Part shown: positions 23,778 to 32,516 of the stretch, in pieces
How the letters are laid out: every line of letters starts with the position of its first letter
How positions within the stretch are numbered: position 1 is the first letter of the stretch
Notes under the pieces: generated by a model
The model's input: the letters and a program-made list of their open reading frames with translations, nothing else
What the model was told of the DNA's origin: nothing
Database searches by the model: none
Made by a program: the position numbers and the translations under genes
Assembly: GCF_001043915.1 (NCBI RefSeq)
Contig: NZ_LABX01000064.1
Span: 1 to 34,904 of the forward strand
Reading direction: 5' to 3'
From: Methylobacterium aquaticum
GTDB lineage: Bacteria; Pseudomonadota; Alphaproteobacteria; Rhizobiales; Beijerinckiaceae
Length of the DNA: 34,904 nucleotides

Positions 23778-25169
23778 ATGCAGCAGCCCTATGATCCGTC
23801 CGGATATCGCGCGCTGACCTTCCACGATGCGGTCCCGCGCTTTCTCTCCGGAGAGGACACGCCGCGCGCCTATCTCGAGCGGTGTCTCGAGACGATCGCG
23901 CAGCGGGAGCCGGTCGTGCGGGCCTTCGTGACGCTCAATCCCGAGGGCGCTCGAGCGGCCGCGGACGCTGCGGGCGAGCGCTATCGCGCCGGGCGGCCGC
24001 TCTCGGGGATCGACGGCATGCCGATCGGCATCAAGGATCTCCTGATGACCGCCGACATGCCGACGAAGATGGGCTCGCCCCTCTTCGAGCAGAACTTTCC
24101 CAAGCAGGACAGCGCCTGCATTCAGGCTCTGCGGGCGGCCGGCGCCGTGGTGCTCGGCAAGACGGTCACGACCGAGCTCGGCATGTCGCATCCGGGTCCG
24201 ACGACCAACCCGTTCAACGCCGAGCACACGCCTGGCGGGTCATCCAGCGGGTCCGCTGCCGCCGTGGGAGCCGCCATGGTGCCGGCCACCATTGGCACGC
24301 AGGTCGTCGGCTCAGTCATCCGGCCCGCCGGCTTTTGTGCGAACTACGCCATCAAGCCAACCTACGGCGCGTTGCACCGGGGTGAGCGCCTCTCCTTCAG
24401 CCAAAGCCATCTTGGCGTCCATGCCGGCAGCCTCGCCGACATGTGGCGGGTGGCGATCGAGATCGCAAAGCGCTCGGGTGGCGATCCCGGCCACCCCGGG
24501 CTGTTCGGTGCCATGGACCTCCACGCACCGGTCAAGCCGACGCGCCTCATCGTCATGAAGGCGCAGGGATGGCCCCAGACGGATGGGGCGACCTTAAAAG
24601 GTTTCGAGGCGATCCTCGACGACCTCCGCGGCGCGGGCGTCGACGTCGTGCTCCCCGAGGAGAACCCGTTGCTCGCGGCGTTCGAGGACGCGATTGCGGA
24701 GAGCCTCGAGATCTGCCGCGACGTCTGCGCCTATGAGCTGCGCTGGACGCTTGAAAACCTCGTGGCGCAATTCGGTGGCGGTCTCAGCGACAGCATGATG
24801 TCGCGCCTCGCGCTGTCGCGCGCGATGACAATCGACGATTATCGCCTTGTACTGGCCAAGCGGGAGACCGCGCGGCGCGCCTTTGCGGCGATCGCGGGGC
24901 TTGGCGAAGCACTGATCAGTCTGTCCTCGACCGGTCCGGCGCCGCGCAAGGACAACGACGGGATCGATTCTGGCGTCAGCCACACGACGGGCTCTCCGGC
25001 CTTCAACGCCGCAACCTCGGTACTTGGCTCGCCGGCGATCACGATGCCGCTCCTGGCCATCCGCGGCTTGCCGGTCGGCGTGCAGGTGATCGGCCAGCCG
25101 CACACCGACGACCGCCTTGCCGGTATCGCGAACTGGATCACCGGACATATCCGAGCCCGTTCTGTCTGA
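23778..25169 (+). CDS. Amidase (amidase signature family)
   Basis: Amidase-signature hydrolase of 463 residues that cleaves carboxamides by a Ser-cisSer-Lys triad. The glycine/serine-rich signature TPGGSSSGSAAA is at 151-162. The triad is K86 (in GIKDLL), S155 as the cis-serine and S179 as the nucleophile in VGSVIRPA, at the usual 24-residue spacing. The GTQVVGS variant replaces the common GTDTGGS. No signal peptide, hence cytosolic. It is the first gene of the plus-strand module B operon and is divergent from IclR; its TGA overlaps the ribosome-binding sequence of the next gene. Related enzymes act on aliphatic or aryl amides, carbamates and ureides, so the exact substrate is open. Confidence 0.93.
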   Translation: MQQPYDPSGYRALTFHDAVPRFLSGEDTPRAYLERCLETIAQREPVVRAFVTLNPEGARAAADAAGERYRAGRPLSGIDGMPIGIKDLLMTADMPTKMGSPLFEQNFPKQDSACIQALRAAGAVVLGKTVTTELGMSHPGPTTNPFNAEHTPGGSSSGSAAAVGAAMVPATIGTQVVGSVIRPAGFCANYAIKPTYGALHRGERLSFSQSHLGVHAGSLADMWRVAIEIAKRSGGDPGHPGLFGAMDLHAPVKPTRLIVMKAQGWPQTDGATLKGFEAILDDLRGAGVDVVLPEENPLLAAFEDAIAESLEICRDVCAYELRWTLENLVAQFGGGLSDSMMSRLALSRAMTIDDYRLVLAKRETARRAFAAIAGLGEALISLSSTGPAPRKDNDGIDSGVSHTTGSPAFNAATSVLGSPAITMPLLAIRGLPVGVQVIGQPHTDDRLAGIANWITGHIRARSV

Positions 25170-25179
25170 GGAGACGACC

Positions 25180-26025
25180 ATGCCCTGGATGGATGGCGCA
25201 CGCTGCGTCGTAATGCTCACTTTCGATTTCGATGCCGAGACGTTGTGGACCAGCCGTGATCCGGCTAACTGGGACCGGCCCGGAGTCCTGTCCCAGGGTA
25301 CCTACGGCGCGAAGATCGGCGTACCCCGAATCCTGTCGCTGCTTGAAGAGGAAGGCCTTCCTGGCACCTTCTTCGTCCCGGGCTGGGTGGCCGAGTTCCA
25401 TACCGACAAGGTTGAGGCGATTCTGCGGGCCGGCCACGAGATCGGGCACCACGGCTATCTGCACGAATGGATCGACCCGTCCGAACCCGCGCGGGAGATC
25501 GAGGCGCTCGACAAGGGGCTCGAGGCGCTCCAGGCTACCGTTGGTGTCAGGCCCAGAGGCTATCGCTCGCCTGCAGGTGAAGTGAGCCGACATGTGGCCG
25601 AACTGCTGAAGGCGAGGGAATTCCTCTACGACAGCTCGATGCTTGACGATGTCCAGCCCTATCGCATGACGCTGCGCAACGGATCGCCAGGCGTCGTCGA
25701 ACTGCCTTGGGCCTGGAGTCTCGACGACGCGCCCTACGCCCTGTTCAGCATCAAAAATCCGCGTGCGATCTTCCCGAACGATCACATCCTCAAGATTTGG
25801 ACGGACGAGTTCGACGCAATCTACGCTTGGGGTGGGACGTTCAACCTCGTCATGCACCCGCAAGTCATCGGACGGCCTTCACGCCTTCAGCTCCTGCGAG
25901 ACTTCATCGCCCACGTCCGCCGCTTCCCGAACGTCCGATTCTGCCACTGCGGGGATGTCGCGGAATGGTTCGCGGCTCACGAGCCCGCCTTCACGCCTGC
26001 CAAGATCCCCGAGAGGCCAGCCTGA
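25180..26025 (+). CDS. Polysaccharide deacetylase-like (CE4 fold) hydrolase, HpPgdA/PuuE-like
   Basis: A 281-residue CE4-fold metal hydrolase. Motif 1 is LTFDFDAE with D16 and D18; motif 2 is HGYLH with H91 and H95; RSPAGE and a late VMHPQV match the other motifs. No export signal, so a cytosolic substrate is likely. The FDFDAE form is that of the HpPgdA/PuuE-like group, which includes cyclic-amide hydrolases such as allantoinase, and the adjoining amidase fits sequential C-N bond hydrolysis. ATG 25180 is chosen because GAGGAG, overlapping the amidase stop, lies 7-8 nt upstream. It is the counterpart of the CE4-like gene of module A, but the two differ in motif 1. Confidence 0.9.
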   Translation: MPWMDGARCVVMLTFDFDAETLWTSRDPANWDRPGVLSQGTYGAKIGVPRILSLLEEEGLPGTFFVPGWVAEFHTDKVEAILRAGHEIGHHGYLHEWIDPSEPAREIEALDKGLEALQATVGVRPRGYRSPAGEVSRHVAELLKAREFLYDSSMLDDVQPYRMTLRNGSPGVVELPWAWSLDDAPYALFSIKNPRAIFPNDHILKIWTDEFDAIYAWGGTFNLVMHPQVIGRPSRLQLLRDFIAHVRRFPNVRFCHCGDVAEWFAAHEPAFTPAKIPERPA

Positions 26026-26080
26026 GCCAGCTTTGTTCGCGCAATCTTCGCTGGTACGAACCCGCCCGGAAGCGATAGCC

Positions 26081-27022
26081 ATGCTGCCCTTCATCCTCCG
26101 CCGGACGTTGGCGACGATCCCCGTAATGGCGGTCGTCGCGCTGTTCGTGTTCTCGCTGCTCTACATCGCGCCCGGCGATCCCGCCGCCTTAATCGCTGGC
26201 GATCAGGCAACGCCGGCGGATATTGAGCGCATCCGCCAAAGTCTTGGACTGGATCGGCCGTTCCTGTTCCGCTTCGGGGAATGGACATGGAATATCCTGC
26301 GCGGCGACTTGGGAACGTCGATCTTCACCTCACTGCCTGTGACGCGACTGATCGCCCAGCGCGTCGAGCCGACTTTGTCGTTGATGGCGGTGACGTTGCT
26401 CCTCGCTATCGCCGTCGCGGTTCCGATGGGGGTGCTCGCCGCCTGGACTGCCGGCTCGTGGGTTGATCGGACAGTGATGGCCTTGGCAGTGCTCGGCTTC
26501 TCGGTGCCGATTTTCGTGATCGGGTATCTGCTCGCTTATGTTTTCGCATTGGAATTAGAGATCCTTCCAGTCCAAGGCTATGCGCCGGTGGCAGACGGTC
26601 TCTGGCCATGGCTCAGGCATTTGTTACTGCCCGCTTTGTCGCTGGGCTTGATCTACATCGCGCTGATCGCGCGGGTGACGAGGGCCACGATGCTGGAGGT
26701 TCTAACCCAGGATTATATCACGACGGCCCGAGCGAAAGGACAGAATGAAAGAAAGATCCTCTTCGTGCATGCGCTTAAGAATGCCGCCGTGCCGATCGTG
26801 ACCGTGATCGGTCTTGGCATCGCCCTGCTCATCGGCGGAGCCGTCGTGACCGAGAGCGTCTTCGTCATCCCGGGTCTCGGCAGGCTGACCGTTGATGCCA
26901 TCCTCCGCCGTGACTATCCGGTCATTCAAGGCGTGGTTCTCGTGTTCAGTCTCACCTACGTCCTCGTGAACCTCGCCGTAGATCTCGTCTACGTGCTGGT
27001 CGATCCGAGGATCCGCTATTGA
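26081..27022 (+). CDS. ABC transporter permease, DppB type
   Basis: Inner-membrane permease of 313 residues. The N-terminus MLPFILRRTLATIPV and the early LLYIAPGDPA are hallmarks of DppB/OppB proteins. About six helices follow, with the long ARAKGQNERKILFVHALKNA cytoplasmic loop (EAA-type) near 225-245 and the closing DPRIRY typical of the family. ATG 26081 is used; the frame remains open upstream into the preceding gene, but that part is not family-like. The gene starts 55 nt after the CE4-like gene and overlaps DppC. Confidence 0.93.
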   Translation: MLPFILRRTLATIPVMAVVALFVFSLLYIAPGDPAALIAGDQATPADIERIRQSLGLDRPFLFRFGEWTWNILRGDLGTSIFTSLPVTRLIAQRVEPTLSLMAVTLLLAIAVAVPMGVLAAWTAGSWVDRTVMALAVLGFSVPIFVIGYLLAYVFALELEILPVQGYAPVADGLWPWLRHLLLPALSLGLIYIALIARVTRATMLEVLTQDYITTARAKGQNERKILFVHALKNAAVPIVTVIGLGIALLIGGAVVTESVFVIPGLGRLTVDAILRRDYPVIQGVVLVFSLTYVLVNLAVDLVYVLVDPRIRY

Positions 27023-27924
27023 GTGCCGGGCCCGCATCCAGCTCCATGGCGTCAATGAGGACGCTCGATCCACCGCCCGCCGGGGAGTCTCAAGCCCAAT
27101 CTGTCCGGCACGTGCTGCGACGACATCCGACAGCTGCGTTGGGAGCCGCACTCCTGCTTCTCGTCTTGGCTATGGCAGTCCTGGCCCCATGGCTTGGAAC
27201 CATCGATCCGACGGCGCTCGCACCAGCCCAGCGGACACGCCCACCATCGGCTCAGCACTGGTTCGGCACCGACATGCTGGGGCGGGACGTTTACTCGCGA
27301 GTGGTCTATGGCGCGCAGATATCGCTCCTCGTTGGGTTCGCCGCGGCAATCTTCGCCTCGGCCATCGGCCTGGCGATCGGTCTCGTCTCGGGGTTCGTTC
27401 GCTGGACCGATTCCTGCGTCATGCGGATCATGGACGGAGTGATGTCGATCCCACCGATTCTTTTGGCTGTCGCGCTGATGGCACTGACGCGTGGTTCGGT
27501 CGTGAACGTCGTTGTCGCGATCACGATCGCTGAGATCCCGCGGGTGTCGCGGCTGGTCCGCAGCGTCGTACTCAGCCTGCGCGAGCAGCCCTACATCGAC
27601 GCGGCCGTGGCCGGAGGTTCCGGCACCTTGCGCATTGTCTGGAAGCATATTTTGCCGAACGCTCTCGCCCCTCTGACCGTGCAAGCAACATACATCTGCG
27701 CCTCCGCGATGATTACTGAGGCCATCCTGTCCTTCATCGGCGCGGGCACGCCCCCAATCATTCCGTCCTGGGGTAACATCATGGCTGACGGGCGGGCGCT
27801 GTGGCAGGTCAAGCCCTACATCGTCTTCTTTCCCGGGCTCTTTTTGTCAGTGACGGTGCTCGCAGTGAACCTTGTCGGCGACGGGTTGCGAGACGCTCTC
27901 GATCCGCGGCGCGTCGTCCGGTGA
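27019..27924 (+). CDS. ABC transporter permease, DppC type
   Basis: Inner-membrane permease of 301 residues, DppC/OppC family. The N-terminal helix is at about 40-62, followed by the family's HWFGTDMLGRDVYSRVVYGA segment (about 76-95), five further helices, and an EAA-type loop around AVAGGSGTLRIVWKHILPNA. TTG at 27019 is taken as start: GAGGA lies 7 nt upstream and it overlaps the DppB stop by 4 nt. ATGs at 27046 and 27055 would shorten only a disordered leader, so start choice does not affect the domains. Confidence 0.92.
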   Translation: MSAGPASSSMASMRTLDPPPAGESQAQSVRHVLRRHPTAALGAALLLLVLAMAVLAPWLGTIDPTALAPAQRTRPPSAQHWFGTDMLGRDVYSRVVYGAQISLLVGFAAAIFASAIGLAIGLVSGFVRWTDSCVMRIMDGVMSIPPILLAVALMALTRGSVVNVVVAITIAEIPRVSRLVRSVVLSLREQPYIDAAVAGGSGTLRIVWKHILPNALAPLTVQATYICASAMITEAILSFIGAGTPPIIPSWGNIMADGRALWQVKPYIVFFPGLFLSVTVLAVNLVGDGLRDALDPRRVVR

Positions 27925-27931
27925 GGTCCCG

Positions 27932-29749
27932 ATGAGCGATATGCCCGTCCTCGCGGTGAAAAACCTCACCGTCGATTTTAGGTCGAACAGCGGATGGACC
28001 CGCGTGGTGAAGGATGTCTCCTTCACTATCGGTCGACAGGAGACGCTCGCCGTGGTCGGCGAGTCAGGTTCGGGGAAGTCCGTTACGGCGCTGTCCGTGA
28101 TGCGGCTCGCGCCGAAGAGATCTAGTCGTATTGGAGGCGAGATCCTGCTCGATGGCGAGTCGTTGCTCGCGCGTCCCGAACGGCAGATGAGGCAGATCCG
28201 CGGCGGCGATGTCGCGATGATCTTTCAAGAGCCGATGACCAGCCTCAATCCGGTGTTGAGCATCGGGTTCCAGATCGCCGAGGCTCTAATCCTGCATCGA
28301 GGTCTGGCGCGCCGAGCGGCCGAAGCGGAGGTAGTCCGCCTGCTAGACAAGGTGCGGATCCCCTCCGCCGCATCGCGCTTCCACGACTACCCGCACCGCT
28401 TTTCGGGAGGGATGCGGCAGCGGGTGATGATCGCGATGGCGCTCGCCTGTCAGCCGAAACTCCTGATCGCGGACGAGCCAACGACGGCGCTCGACGTCAC
28501 CATCCAAGCTCAGATCCTCGAGTTGATCAAGGAGCTGCAGCGGGACGAGCACATGTCTGTGCTGTTCATCACGCACGACATGGGTGTGGTCGCGGAGATC
28601 GCGGACCGCATGGTCGTGATGAAGACGGGCCACGCCGTAGAGGAGGGCCCGACCGAAGCCATCTTTGCCTGTCCCAAACATCCATACACGCGTTCGTTGC
28701 TGTCGGCGGTTCCTCGTCTTGGCTCCATGACCGGCACCCAAGGGCCGGCTCGCTTTCGAAGCGTCGACCGGGACACGGGTCCGGCAACGGATCCGGCGCC
28801 CTTTCCCGAGACGGTGGCTGCGGAGCGTCCGATCCTTGAGGTCAAGGCTCTTACCACGCGGTTCGACGTCCGCGGCGGTCTGTTGTCGCGTGTCACCGGG
28901 CGTGTTCATGCGGTCGAGAACGTGTCGTTCGACCTCCGGCCCGGAGAGACGCTGTCCCTCGTTGGCGAATCCGGTTGCGGCAAGTCGACGACGGGTCGGT
29001 CGATCCTCCGGCTGACTAACCCGACATCCGGCTCCGTGCTGCTCGACGGAGAGGAGCTGACGCAGCTCCCACGCCGCGCGATGCGGGCGCGTCGCCAGAA
29101 GATGCAGATGATCTTCCAAGACCCGTTCGCGAGTCTCGATCCACGGATGAAGATCGGAGCCGCTATCGCGGAACCGATGATCGTCAACAAGCTCGCCTCC
29201 CCCGATGATGCGCACCGGCGTGCCGGCGACCTGCTGGTCCGAGTCGGGCTCGCACCCGAAATGGCCGGGCGCTATCCGCATGAATTCTCAGGTGGCCAAC
29301 GTCAGCGGATCTGCATCGCTCGCGCCCTCGGCGTCCGCCCGAGGGTGATCGTCGCCGACGAATCCGTCTCCGCGCTAGACGTCTCGGTCAAGGCGCAGGT
29401 CGTGAATCTCCTGCTCGACTTGCAGCAGGAGTTGGGGCTCGCCTATCTCTTCATCTCCCACGACATGGCGGTCGTCGAGCGAGTGAGTCATCGCGTGGCG
29501 GTGATGTATCTAGGCGAGATCGTGGAGATCGGACCACGCGCCGCGGTATTCGGCAACCCTCAGCACCCCTACACGAAGCGGCTCCTGGCAGCAGTGCCGG
29601 TTCCCGATCCGGCCCGGCGCCTAGCACCACGCACGGTAGCCGACGATCAGATCAAGAGCCCGATTCGAGGTGTTGATTACGTCCCACCACCGCGTGTTTA
29701 CCGCAAAATTTCTCCGGGTCACTTAGTGCAAGCTTGCAGCGACGAGTAA
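27932..29749 (+). CDS. Fused dipeptide-type ABC ATPase (DppD-DppF)
   Basis: One 605-residue chain with two ATPase domains. Domain 1 (about 5-265): Walker A GESGSGKS (43-50), signature FSGGMRQRV, Walker B LLIADEP, H-loop ITHDMG. Domain 2 (about 300-590): Walker A GESGCGKS (345-352), signature FSGGQRQRI, Walker B VIVADES, H-loop ISHDMA. Each is followed by the oligopeptide-transporter C-terminal region with HPYT, seen in both halves. In many bacteria these are separate genes; the fused form is also common (as in GsiA and YejF). It begins 7 nt after dppC, with GAGG 6 nt before the ATG. No binding protein lies in this operon. Confidence 0.94.
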   Translation: MSDMPVLAVKNLTVDFRSNSGWTRVVKDVSFTIGRQETLAVVGESGSGKSVTALSVMRLAPKRSSRIGGEILLDGESLLARPERQMRQIRGGDVAMIFQEPMTSLNPVLSIGFQIAEALILHRGLARRAAEAEVVRLLDKVRIPSAASRFHDYPHRFSGGMRQRVMIAMALACQPKLLIADEPTTALDVTIQAQILELIKELQRDEHMSVLFITHDMGVVAEIADRMVVMKTGHAVEEGPTEAIFACPKHPYTRSLLSAVPRLGSMTGTQGPARFRSVDRDTGPATDPAPFPETVAAERPILEVKALTTRFDVRGGLLSRVTGRVHAVENVSFDLRPGETLSLVGESGCGKSTTGRSILRLTNPTSGSVLLDGEELTQLPRRAMRARRQKMQMIFQDPFASLDPRMKIGAAIAEPMIVNKLASPDDAHRRAGDLLVRVGLAPEMAGRYPHEFSGGQRQRICIARALGVRPRVIVADESVSALDVSVKAQVVNLLLDLQQELGLAYLFISHDMAVVERVSHRVAVMYLGEIVEIGPRAAVFGNPQHPYTKRLLAAVPVPDPARRLAPRTVADDQIKSPIRGVDYVPPPRVYRKISPGHLVQACSDE

Positions 29750-29761
29750 AAATACGACGGC

Positions 29762-29775
29762 GCAATCATGTTCCC
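29762..29775 (+). repeat. Left direct repeat (att-like)
   Basis: GCAATCATGTTCCC, matching 32517-32530 at 13 of 14 bases in the same orientation. It lies 12 bp after the ATPase stop codon and 30 bp before the integrase fragment. Confidence 0.5.
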
Positions 29776-29804
29776 TCCTTAGTTCAGCCTTCCTACGCAA
29801 ATCG

Positions 29805-30173
29805 ATGGCGGCGCGAGCTTGGCTCTGGCGGCAGAACGTGACGGGCGAGCGGCGCCCGATCACTCGGGAGGGGCTGAAAACGGCGTTCCGCCGGATCCTG
29901 CCTGCGGCCCAGATCGAGAACTTCCGGTTCCACGACAACCGGCACACGGCCGCGACCCGGGTGCTGCGGGCGGGCGGCAACCTGAAAACCGTCCAGCGGC
30001 TTCTTCGGCACGAGAACATCGCCACCACGACCAAGTACGCCCACGTGTCCGACGAGGACGTGATGGCCGCGATGCAGGCGGCGGCGGAGCGGGCGGAGGC
30101 GGCCAAGGCCGAGCTTCAGGACCTTGAGCGGAAAGAGAAGACCCCGCCGGCGAAACGACGAGATGCCGGTTAG
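29805..30173 (+). pseudogene. Tyrosine recombinase (phage-type integrase), C-terminal fragment
   Basis: Readable from an ATG at 29805 for 122 residues. It contains the second half of the catalytic domain: H43-x-x-R46 in FHDNRHTAATR, H69 in LLRHE (usually LGH) and the nucleophile Y78 in TTKYAHV, followed by a charged alanine-rich tail. The first catalytic arginine, the beta-strand lysine, and the arm and core DNA-binding domains, normally 150-250 residues upstream, are missing; the frame upstream is open for a short way but unrelated. The gene is therefore a remnant and should not be active alone. Its high G+C contrasts with the A+T-rich DNA that follows. It adjoins the left direct repeat of the islet. 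Confidence 0.85.
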
Positions 30174-30349
30174 TGTATCGATGCCCTCAAGTTGTATAAT
30201 TAATGGCGCGATTTTACGAATTGCCACAGCGTGTGGGATGGTGCGCCGCTGGTGCGAAAGCGTGCGTCTATGCACAAGATATCATAATACAATCTAAATC
30301 GATATTAATATGCTCATGTAGACACGAATAATGGTTATTTCATGTTTCG

Positions 30350-31807
30350 CTATTGCTTTTTTATATTCGAATTTTGAAAAATTTTTGGCTCAGTAAGAGT
30401 AATTCTACTAATTAATATATTTTTGTAAAATTTATTATACAAATTTGCCTGCCACTCGCGTCCAACTTTCGACATCCAGAATTTTTCTGAAGAAGATGTA
30501 GACATGCCAGCGAAAAATATATTAGTATCTTTAGGGTTTTTCGGTCCATTAGATTTGAAATAGTCCTCCGCGTCTTTATTTGCTTGGCCAAATTTCGGCG
30601 GCTCGGAACAACTGTTTTCTTCAAGCACGAATGAACCGCTATAGTATCCAGGTTCAGGTTCACTCTTTTCGCAAAGAACCCCAAAACCTGTCGCGCACGT
30701 GCCGTTTGCGACATTTATATAAAGCTTGCACGAGCCTTTTCTAAAATCTGCGTCAGCACCATCTCCCAGAACATCGCCGATAGTGGCCTTACCCCATATT
30801 TTTGGGCCCGCCGCATTGGCTGTTTCAAAGGCTCCTAAGAAGCCTTTCATGTCTTTATGCTGAGGAATTCGATTAAACCAACTGACGAGGTAGGCGAAAT
30901 TAGGAAGTTTGATTTCCACTTCGATCGAAGGAGACGACTCTTCTACGGCGATGTCAGAACTTTCTAGTTTTGTAATTATGTTTTGCTCTCCTTCTTTCGA
31001 TGGTACGGGCAGAGCATTTAATGTGGCGACCACTTCTTCTATGCGGCCCATTCTATCGGTTCGCAACGCCATCTGCATGCCCTTAGCATCATACTCGTAA
31101 GTATACGTTTCATTATCATGCCGATCTATGGATGGGCTGCTCTCAAGAATGCGAGAAATATCTGGAGCCGATCTCGACCAGGCTGCTTCGCTAAATATAT
31201 TCGATAATCTTTCAGATTTTTGTATTTGTTCTTTTATTAGACGTTGAACTTCTAACTGCTGTGCGTGACGATTGAGGACCGGCATCATTTCTTCCGGAAG
31301 GTTTAAGATACGCTTCTCGACAGATTGTATCTTGGCGGAGAGGTTCGACACCATATCTTCCTGCAGATTTTTAATCGCATTGATGTTCTTGAGCACGCCT
31401 CTATGAGACTCGTCGGGAACGAATTGATCGGATATCTGCTGGCCAACATAGAAAAAGCCAAACACAAGTGCAAAAACGAATGCTACGACACAGGGAAGAG
31501 CGCACCGCTCGCAATGCTTCCATTTGAACAGCGCGGGAAGTATCAGGATTATAAAAAACGCAGAACTCGTAGCCAGCAGCCATTCCGTTGCATTCCCAAA
31601 CACCGCACCAAAATCTGCAGCCGCGCCCATTATAGGAGCGATGAACGATAGGAGTGTCACGCGCCGCGATGTTATCTGCTCCGCCCCCTCCTTGCCGTAC
31701 ACTTGTACTAAAAATCTCTTGCCAATACGACTCATCCTTGATCGAAGGCCCTCTCTCGGCTGATCGGATGTCAACCCGCGCGCCACCCTGGAGGAAAGTC
31801 GTCTCAT
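30350..31807 (-). CDS. Unrecognised membrane protein with coiled coil and soluble C-terminal domain
   Basis: A 485-residue protein that I do not recognise. A basic N-terminus precedes three likely membrane helices at about 51-71, 76-95 and 104-123, with a cysteine cluster (HCERCALPC, 98-106) in the loop before the third. Residues about 125-200 are helical and charged, probably a coiled coil (ISDQF to SERLSNIF). The remaining about 280 residues look soluble; they have cysteine pairs around GSCKLYINVANGTCATGFG and a C-terminal amphipathic end. Codons are A/T-ending, unlike every other gene here, which points to acquisition by transfer. The ATG at 31807 is nominal: a TTG two codons earlier or an ATG at 31735 is also possible, and none has a clear ribosome-binding sequence. 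Orphan cargo of a mobile islet; a defence or phage-related role is only a guess. Confidence 0.75.
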   Translation of the reverse strand: MRRLSSRVARGLTSDQPREGLRSRMSRIGKRFLVQVYGKEGAEQITSRRVTLLSFIAPIMGAAADFGAVFGNATEWLLATSSAFFIILILPALFKWKHCERCALPCVVAFVFALVFGFFYVGQQISDQFVPDESHRGVLKNINAIKNLQEDMVSNLSAKIQSVEKRILNLPEEMMPVLNRHAQQLEVQRLIKEQIQKSERLSNIFSEAAWSRSAPDISRILESSPSIDRHDNETYTYEYDAKGMQMALRTDRMGRIEEVVATLNALPVPSKEGEQNIITKLESSDIAVEESSPSIEVEIKLPNFAYLVSWFNRIPQHKDMKGFLGAFETANAAGPKIWGKATIGDVLGDGADADFRKGSCKLYINVANGTCATGFGVLCEKSEPEPGYYSGSFVLEENSCSEPPKFGQANKDAEDYFKSNGPKNPKDTNIFFAGMSTSSSEKFWMSKVGREWQANLYNKFYKNILISRITLTEPKIFQNSNIKKQ

Positions 31808-32070
31808 GATCAAAGCTCGAAGCCAACCGAAGCATCTTAATCAAACTCAGCCGATTGTCTCGCCTTAAAAGTAAGCTGCTCGGCCTGCTCTTCCAGAGGT
31901 GATATGGATACGATTTCGTGCTTAAGGCTTAGATGCCAATATCCGGATTGGTCTCTATATATTGCATAAAATGATGTTCATATTTATTTCACATCTAGCT
32001 TGGATTTTAAGGTAGATCGGCTGCGAAATTGCAGCACAGCCTATTGTAAATTTTTGCCAAATCATCTCAA

Positions 32071-32087
32071 ATAGCATTATATGCTAT
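32071..32087. promoter_or_regulatory. Perfect dyad with an embedded -10 hexamer
   Basis: ATAGCAT, three bases, ATGCTAT make a perfect inverted repeat. Its minus strand contains TATAAT (32076-32081), an ideal -10, though no good -35 is found 16-18 bp upstream. It is about 265 nt upstream of the membrane-protein start and could be an operator for it. Confidence 0.3.
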
Positions 32088-32516
32088 GATAACGCATTTC
32101 TGACATTGCGCAGAGCATGGCCAAAAGCAAGAAAAATGTATGTTATTTTCAGAAATCTACCGAAGATTCGCCCCAAAATATGGAAAACGGAAGATCTGTG
32201 TCTCTATTTATAACAGCAAGCAGGAGACAACGGCGTGTATGCCGATCTAAAATCCGGCTTCTTACCCAATGATACTTGCACGATCGATGCTACAATTGCG
32301 CCGTTGACGCAGCTTCAATCCGTCGATCGTGAAAGAATGTCCATGGCAGTGTGGCCGGCATGCACTTTCACATGGCCTGCATCCTCGGCAGTCTTTAGCG
32401 CGAGGGAGGTGTGGATTAGGCGCTAGGGCGAGCCGTGACAGCTAGTACCACGAAATCACCACGGAACTGATAATTAATGGAGAAATTGGCTTATGGAGCA
32501 AGCACTTGGCGGGACT

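Noticed and set aside
29776..29804. Displaced 3' half of the tRNA-Pro next to the left direct repeat
   Set aside because: I looked for a TPsiC arm and a CGCTCCG acceptor strand on both strands near 29700-29900 and found none, so the left repeat is not a simple tRNA junction.
32117..32272. 51-codon frame in the A+T-rich gap
   Set aside because: Starts with an ATG and lysine codons but lacks a ribosome-binding site and any recognisable feature; chance is the simpler explanation.
32235..32426. 63-codon GTG frame before the tRNA fragment
   Set aside because: No domain and no ribosome-binding site; the opposite strand has an equally protein-like stretch broken by a stop, so at most a decayed remnant.
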